NCBI GenBank assembly: GCA_001800005.1
Contig: MGUL01000026.1
Span: 20,255 to 28,693, forward strand
Source: Elusimicrobia bacterium RBG_16_66_12
GTDB taxonomy: Bacteria; Elusimicrobiota; Elusimicrobia; UBA1565; UBA9628
DNA: 8,439 bases
Direction: 5' to 3'
The notes beneath the pieces were generated by a model. It had not been told where the DNA came from. It searched no databases and was given only the letters and a program-made list of their open reading frames with translations. Position 1 is the stretch's first letter. Every line of letters begins with the position of its first letter. Both the position numbers and the translations under genes were made by a program. Of this stretch, positions 4,502 to 8,439 are shown in pieces.

Positions 4502-4714
4502 TCAGGGTAGGCCGAACCATAAGTGGCCCACGGCCCAAGCGGCAAGCGCTAGGCCGCCCAGCCACATAGCCCAATGGCGACGCAGGAGCGGCCGGATGTG
4601 CTCGGTGAGCGTATCACGCCGGCCCTTATCCCAGAGGGCCAAGGCCTCGACGCCAGCGGCGAGCACTCCCAGCGTGAGCCAGCAGGCCGTATAGAAGCGC
4701 CGGGGCAGACTCAC
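4502..4714 (-). CDS. Two-helix phage membrane protein beside the endolysin
   Basis: A 70-residue protein with two clear membrane helices, residues 8-28 (YTACWLTLGVLAAGVEALALW) and 48-68 (HWAMWLGGLALAAWAVGHLWF), joined by a charged loop (DKGRRDTLTEHIRPLLRRH). The GTG start overlaps the amidase stop (GTGA). From memory, similar small proteins, with a 'TLTE' loop and a second helix ending in GH.LFG, are common beside lysis genes of actinophage-like genomes and are annotated simply as membrane protein or holin. It could be a second holin, an antiholin or a lysis helper. Which one cannot be decided from sequence. Confidence 0.75.
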   Translation of the reverse strand: MSLPRRFYTACWLTLGVLAAGVEALALWDKGRRDTLTEHIRPLLRRHWAMWLGGLALAAWAVGHLWFGLP

Positions 4715-5298
4715 TTCGGCCTCACCCCTACAAAGCTCAGCGCATCGGCGAGCTCCTGAAGCCTACCATCCAGGCCCAGCTTGCCTAATCGGATGAACAT
4801 CTTCGTAAGTGCCAGCTCATCGACGGTGATGGTCGTCAGCCGCCGGATGATCTCGACCCATGGGATGCGCGCCGATGGGCAGGCCGTCGCCATGAACTCG
4901 TTGTGCTCCCAAAGCGTAAGACGGCGCTCAAACCTGAGCCAGTGCTCCTTTTCCCAGAGCCATTGAAGGAGCCCAACGTCATTGCCGATCTGGCTCTCAG
5001 TGAGTGGCTGCCCCGCGATCCCCTCATGCTCGACGCCGACATAGAGGCGGTTGGCCTCATACCCTGCGTGCCAGGTGACGGCCTCAATCTCATAATGCTG
5101 GAGCAGTGGGCCGGACTTTGGGTTGCTGAAGTGCCACGATGCTCGGCGTTCAACCTTGTCCAGTTCCCCGAGGGCAGCGGCTAGTGAGCCTTCCATGGAA
5201 TGTAGGACGGCGCCCTTCCCCGTCCGGGTTGCCGCTCCCGTGTAGCCCTGCTTCGAAGCTGGCCCTGGCCGCCATGTCGCCTGCGCGTAGCGCGTCAC
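4711..5298 (-). CDS. Endolysin: N-acetylmuramoyl-L-alanine amidase (Amidase_2)
   Basis: A 195-residue protein of the Amidase_2/PGRP fold, which cuts the bond between muramic acid and L-alanine in peptidoglycan. The three zinc ligands of T7 lysozyme type are visible: H33 in 'AVLHSMEG', H132 in 'LWEHNEF' and C140 in 'TACPS', with the H-to-C spacing of eight found in T7 lysozyme. 'WHFSNPKSGPLLQHYE' and 'VTWHAGYEANRLYVGVEHEG' (55-93) are the usual central strands. Residues 150-195 are a short C-terminal tail without a recognised wall-binding repeat. No signal peptide is seen, so export would need a holin. The GTG start overlaps the previous stop (GTGA). It sits between two holin-like genes, as a lysis cassette should. 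Confidence 0.9.
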   Translation of the reverse strand: MTRYAQATWRPGPASKQGYTGAATRTGKGAVLHSMEGSLAAALGELDKVERRASWHFSNPKSGPLLQHYEIEAVTWHAGYEANRLYVGVEHEGIAGQPLTESQIGNDVGLLQWLWEKEHWLRFERRLTLWEHNEFMATACPSARIPWVEIIRRLTTITVDELALTKMFIRLGKLGLDGRLQELADALSFVGVRPK

Positions 5299-5492
5299 TT
5301 GCCTACCTTCATCCCGTCAATGATGCCCTGTACCACGGCACCGCCGCCTGAGAGCACCGTGATGGCCGTCATCGTCAGGGTGAATTGTTGATCACTGAGC
5401 CCGCCCTGGAACGCCTGTATGGCGGCCAGCCCCACGGCTCCCAGGACACCGGCAATTACGGCTGCCAGCTTGCGGCTTGTCAATGGCTCCAT
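5295..5492 (-). CDS. Putative holin (two membrane segments)
   Basis: A 65-residue protein. The start at 5492 was chosen over an ATG at 5507 because AGGAGG lies six bases upstream and itself overlaps the farther ATG. Two membrane helices are visible, residues 9-28 (LAAVIAGVLGAVGLAAIQAF) and 37-57 (FTLTMTAITVLSGGGAVVQGI), with a basic C-terminus (MKVGK). Size, topology and position directly before the endolysin fit a class II-type holin, which forms membrane holes that release the amidase. Its stop overlaps the amidase start. The strong ribosome binding site suggests it sets the level of the downstream coupled genes. Confidence 0.75.
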   Translation of the reverse strand: MEPLTSRKLAAVIAGVLGAVGLAAIQAFQGGLSDQQFTLTMTAITVLSGGGAVVQGIIDGMKVGK

Positions 5493-5554
5493 GGTCAACC
5501 TCCTCATGAGCCTGTCTCACTCGGCCCCAGGGACCCGGGCGGGTAGGTAGATGC

Positions 5555-5845
5555 TCACTTCTCCAGCAGCTTCATGACTATTGCCGTCAGCGGGCCAGCA
5601 GTCACAGCGATAGCTGCCCAGACCACCTTCCCGCTGCCAGCCGCACCCTTCATCTGGCCAGTGAACTCAGCCCGCCAGAGGCGGAACGCCTGTGTGCCGT
5701 CACCGTTGACGCGCTTGACCTCAATTTCTATGCGGTCATGGGCCTTGTCATTGCGCTCGGCCATATCTTTGAATTCACGGTCGCGGAACTCCGCCAACTC
5801 GGCACGGAGAGCTGCTACTTGCGCTGCGACATCTCCCTCATTCAC
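5555..5845 (-). CDS. XhlA-like coiled-coil, tail-anchored membrane protein
   Basis: A 96-residue protein. Residues 6-47 are heptad-like (VAAQVAALRAELAEFRDREFKDMAERNDK) and likely form a coiled coil. Residues 73-93 (KVVWAAIAVTAGPLTAIVMKL) are a single membrane helix at the C-terminus, followed by LLEK. This plan is that of XhlA/haemolysin-like proteins, which work with a holin and amidase in phage and PBSX-type lysis. The GTG start is 16 bases after the preceding stop, with AAGGA 12 bases upstream, longer than usual. Its position immediately before the holin supports the lysis role. A structural tail component is a less likely alternative. Confidence 0.75.
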   Translation of the reverse strand: MNEGDVAAQVAALRAELAEFRDREFKDMAERNDKAHDRIEIEVKRVNGDGTQAFRLWRAEFTGQMKGAAGSGKVVWAAIAVTAGPLTAIVMKLLEK

Positions 5846-5861
5846 TCTCGTACTGTGTCCT

Positions 5862-7064
5862 TCAGATGACGCGTATCGGGCGGCGTACCGCCGGTTGGTA
5901 TCCCACCATCAGCATCGCGCTCGTCAGGCGCACATTCCTCGGGTCCGATGTCATGACCTTCGCTCTTCCCATACCGGCCTGGAACGCATCCAGGTCTGCC
6001 TGTGTCCATGGGTTCCCGTTGGGCTGGACCAGGTCAAAGCGGGTGTATGCACCGTCGGCGTAACTGGAGCTAGGGGACACGTTGAGGTTGTACGTCCCAC
6101 CACCAGTCTTAACCACAATGTATGGGGTACCGTTGGTGCCTGCTGTGACCCTGGCAATACATGAGGTCTGCACGGCGACGATGAGATCACTTGGGGCGAG
6201 CCCTATGTCGGCGCACGACTGAAAGTTGTACAGTTCCCGTGGCTCAACGTCCAGCACCACACCGCTCTCGTTGTAGCTCGTGTCATCCTTGGATGCGGAG
6301 GCGGCGTCGTCTACGTTGGTGTAGTGGTTAGTGGCGTCCGGGCTGCCAGTCCACTCTTCCAGGTCGCCGTCCAGGTTGGGCAGCGCGGCAATAATCTTGG
6401 GCAGCGGGTCGGGGATGGTGTCACTCTCGGCGTCGCCGCACATAGCCCAGAGGTCGTCAAAGTAGGGCCGGTAGCGCTCAATGATGCCCTTGCCGATGGT
6501 CTGGCCGAAGTGCAGGAAGGTCTCGGTCGAGCCCACATTGAACAACGGATCGTCAACAGTGATCCGCAGTATGCCGTCCACGTAGACCTTAACCCCAGGG
6601 TTCGTGGCATCATCGAACCAGTAGAACTCGGTGATGTGCTCCTGGGGTGCCACACCCAAGTTGTAGTTGTTGCCACCAAAATCCTGGGCACCGACGGCAG
6701 GGTAGATGAAGTAACCCGCTGGTGATACCTGCCGCAGTATCCTCAGCCCGACGAGGCCCGTGCCCCACTGGAAGAGCCACAACGGATCACTAAACCCTGT
6801 GCCCCCTGGGTCCTCGATGCGGAAGCTGAACTTCACCCGCCGGTGCTTCTTGGTGGTGGAGATGCGCCCTGTGAAGGGTAGGTCGCCCTGTGTGTTGGCA
6901 GCCGCCGTCTCATAGTCATGCCAGAGGGAATAGGTGCCGGAGCGCTTCCAGGCGGTGGACAACTTGCACTGGGCGTTCACGTTGTCTAACTCGGCGGGTA
7001 TCATGCCACCAGCAGCCAGCAGGCCATGCTCGAACCCGCAGATAACAAGGTCTTGCCGCGCCAT
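5862..7064 (-). CDS. Virion-associated protein with two beta-sandwich regions
   Basis: A 400-residue protein in the tail region. Residues about 5-210 have the strand pattern of a concanavalin A/LamG-like jelly roll: 'GTYSLWHDY', 'RRVKFSFRIED', 'ITEFYWFDDATNPGVKVYVDGILRITVDD', 'RYRPYFDDLWAM'. Residues 229-391 form a second unit, with 'LDGDLEEWTG', 'VLDVEPRELYNFQ' and 'PWTQADLDAFQAGMGRAKV' near the end and a closing 'LTSAMLMVGYQP'. This second unit recurs, from memory, in tail-tip and fibre-type proteins of many phages. Such proteins usually bind host surface sugars or decorate the tail. The start is an ATG in a TGATG overlap, with GAGGT ten bases upstream. The two units may be separate host-binding modules. 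No catalytic residues of a depolymerase are seen. Confidence 0.75.
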   Translation of the reverse strand: MARQDLVICGFEHGLLAAGGMIPAELDNVNAQCKLSTAWKRSGTYSLWHDYETAAANTQGDLPFTGRISTTKKHRRVKFSFRIEDPGGTGFSDPLWLFQWGTGLVGLRILRQVSPAGYFIYPAVGAQDFGGNNYNLGVAPQEHITEFYWFDDATNPGVKVYVDGILRITVDDPLFNVGSTETFLHFGQTIGKGIIERYRPYFDDLWAMCGDAESDTIPDPLPKIIAALPNLDGDLEEWTGSPDATNHYTNVDDAASASKDDTSYNESGVVLDVEPRELYNFQSCADIGLAPSDLIVAVQTSCIARVTAGTNGTPYIVVKTGGGTYNLNVSPSSSYADGAYTRFDLVQPNGNPWTQADLDAFQAGMGRAKVMTSDPRNVRLTSAMLMVGYQPAVRRPIRVI

Positions 7065-7588
7065 CAGGCTGCTACCTCATGCGTCCAGTAGCGCCAGATC
7101 ACGCCCTCGCGGTCGGTGTAGTCGTACCGGGTGGTGAACTTGTTGTCCAGGTAGGTCTTGGCTCTGACCGGTATCAGGTCACGTGGCAGCCGCCCCCAGC
7201 AGAATCGTCCAGGGACGCGGCTAAACCAGCCCAGGTCAAAGAGTTCGTCCAGGGCCGCCTTGTACTGGGCTGCGCTGAAGCCGGCCTGGACTATCCACAG
7301 CCATAGGCACCACGACTGAGGATGCCAGATGTAGGACTCCGGCATGGGCGGGGTGAAGTCCAGGGCTGGGATGCCCTCTTTGCGGACCAGGAAGAAGCCG
7401 CGCAGCGTGGCAGCGGGCTGGAAGTAGCCGAGGGAGATGGTGTCGGTAGCCTCTATCTCCCGGCGTATGTCCTCCAGCGTCCAGTCCTGAATCACGCCCC
7501 CAGGCCACCAGTCCAGCGACGAGATGCTGTCCTGCCAGAGCTGACGGACGGCAGGGCGACCAGCGAGAGTAAGAAGGCGTACGGTCAT
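7064..7588 (-). CDS. Tryptophan-rich phage protein of unknown function
   Basis: A 174-residue protein, not recognised. It holds 12 tryptophans (about 7 percent), clustered in 'LDWWPGGVIQDW', 'YIWHPQSWCLWLWIVQAGF' and 'GVIWRYWTHE'. The middle section (43-125) could be a mixed alpha/beta fold, with 'GYFQPAATLRGFFLVRKEGIPALDF' recalling the beta sheet of acetyltransferase-like (GNAT) proteins, but no acetyl-CoA loop is visible. The ATG overlaps the tail-fibre stop (ATGA), and its own stop overlaps the next start (TGATG). Its place between the fibre and a virion protein suggests a tail attachment, assembly or chaperone role, by context only. Confidence 0.75.
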   Translation of the reverse strand: MTVRLLTLAGRPAVRQLWQDSISSLDWWPGGVIQDWTLEDIRREIEATDTISLGYFQPAATLRGFFLVRKEGIPALDFTPPMPESYIWHPQSWCLWLWIVQAGFSAAQYKAALDELFDLGWFSRVPGRFCWGRLPRDLIPVRAKTYLDNKFTTRYDYTDREGVIWRYWTHEVAA

Positions 7589-8439
7589 GCGCTTAGGGGC
7601 CTCTTCACGCGCAGTGTGATTGTCGCATCTTTGGGCGTTCCTACAATCGTCCCGATGTTCATTCGTATGAGCCTGTTCGCTGGTATGCTGGCGTTTGTCA
7701 TGCTGTCCTGTAGGTTGGACTTCTCACTCGATAGCGTGTAGGTGGCGATGGTAGTCCAAGAAGCCACGGTGTCCAGGTCATTCGTGTCGCCGTACTGGAC
7801 CGTGATGGGCAGGCCGCTGGCCCCTGGGGCAGTCTCGGCGTCTACCAGCAGGCGGAAGGCGGTCTCGGCGGACGGGCCGGAGTGCAGGAGGCCGCCCTGC
7901 TGGTCGCCCACTAGAATGGTCGCCCCAGGGGCGGCGTCGGGCACGAAAACATAGTCGGTAATGCTGTAGAGCGAGGAAGCGATGTCAGAGGCTACCTCGG
8001 CGTAACTCCTGCCCTCCAAGCCATTCGCCGTGAACTTGGCGTAGTCGTTGTCGGCGGCATCGGCTTGGTCAATGGTCGCTATCGCGTTGTCCGCGATGCT
8101 GTGCTGGATGCGGTGCGCGTGATCGGCGCGGGCCAGTGTGTGCGCCGTACCAACAGCCGCAGCCTGAACGCCGTCGATGTTGGCGGGCACCGCCGTGTCC
8201 AGGGCGTCGGAGCCGTCGTTGGGGTCATGGCTGTCCTTGTGGGGCGTCGGCGTGCGGGCGTCCGATAGGCGTGCATCGTTCCCCGCGCAGGCCGCCGTAG
8301 CAGCCGTTCCCAGCGTCCGCAGGCTGCCCGTAGCGGCGGCGGCGTCTACGGCCATCGCATCGGCGCCGCCTGGCTCGTGGCGGGCGTTGTGGTCATCAAA
8401 CTCAGCGTTGGTGGCGTACTGCGGGTGATCGTCATCGGC
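7585..8439 (-). CDS. Tail fibre-like protein, C-terminal part (5' end off window)
   Basis: An open reading frame that runs off the right edge; 284 residues are visible. An ATG at 8355 is internal, because the frame stays open upstream and encodes fibre-like 'DDHPQYATNAEF' and 'HNARHEPGGADAM'. These, with 'SLRTLGTAA', 'AGNDARLSDART', 'HKDSHDPNDGSDALD' and 'GTAHTLARADHAHRI', are repeats typical of phage tail fibre shafts. The last 130 residues or so (from 'YVFVPDAAPGATILVGDQQ' on) are strand-rich and likely form a C-terminal beta-sandwich tip domain that binds the receptor. The product would form trimeric fibres on the virion. Low Cys and high Ala, Asp and Thr fit a fibre. Confidence 0.88.
   Translation of the reverse strand, partial: ADDDHPQYATNAEFDDHNARHEPGGADAMAVDAAAATGSLRTLGTAATAACAGNDARLSDARTPTPHKDSHDPNDGSDALDTAVPANIDGVQAAAVGTAHTLARADHAHRIQHSIADNAIATIDQADAADNDYAKFTANGLEGRSYAEVASDIASSLYSITDYVFVPDAAPGATILVGDQQGGLLHSGPSAETAFRLLVDAETAPGASGLPITVQYGDTNDLDTVASWTTIATYTLSSEKSNLQDSMTNASIPANRLIRMNIGTIVGTPKDATITLRVKRPLSA

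Noticed and set aside
4471..4545. Earlier start for the AdoMetDC-like gene
   Set aside because: The extra 25 residues overlap the membrane-protein gene and are not family-like; family members begin close to the G-x-HLL segment.
5862..8439. Long plus-strand open frames opposite the fibre and virion genes
   Set aside because: They are antisense shadows; codon character and recognisable motifs are on the minus strand, and the overlaps between minus-strand genes are exact.

Overview
The window is a piece of a tailed double-stranded DNA phage or prophage from a GC-rich bacterial host. The evidence is a tail-fibre-like gene, a holin and amidase lysis block, a RecT-family recombinase, a Cro/CI-type helix-turn-helix protein and many very small genes that overlap by one to a few bases. 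The host cannot be fixed from the sequence. No spanin pair was recognised, which hints at a monoderm host only weakly.

Layout by region. From the right edge leftwards (minus strand, about 8439 to 3397) runs one tightly packed late operon: a tail-fibre C-terminus cut by the window end, a tryptophan-rich protein of unknown function, a 400-residue protein with two beta-sandwich-like regions, an XhlA-like coiled-coil membrane protein, a small holin candidate, an Amidase_2 endolysin, a second two-helix membrane protein, an S-adenosylmethionine-decarboxylase-like pyruvoyl enzyme homologue, a small sigma-70-like factor and a 64-residue protein. Most junctions are GTGA, ATGA or TGATG overlaps, so translation is probably coupled along the operon.

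Next is a short island on the plus strand (2307 to 3387): a small protein with a Cys-His-Asp pattern like the transglutaminase/papain fold, an uncharacterised phage protein with a Cys/His cluster, and a 60-residue helix-turn-helix protein. A strong promoter (TTGACA, 17 bp, TAGTAT) carrying an inverted repeat drives it. A 16-bp direct repeat lies on each side of the island.

From a divergent promoter (TTGACA, 17 bp, TATCAT, read leftwards) a second minus-strand operon (2151 to 154) encodes two small zinc-ribbon-like proteins, an SH3-like small protein, the RecT-like annealing protein and an 84-residue partner. Beyond it, at the left edge, lies a degenerate pentanucleotide array (positions 1 to 99, extending off the window).

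Working together: the 2117-2306 region looks like the early switch, with two sigma-70 promoters, each overlapped by palindromic sites. The left operon is early recombination. The right operon is virion and lysis, with a decarboxylase-like gene and a sigma-like gene at its end. The most unusual points are the decarboxylase homologue, which keeps the self-cleavage Glu-Ser but lacks the substrate-site residues of true AdoMet decarboxylase; the pentamer array; and the repeat-flanked plus-strand island.
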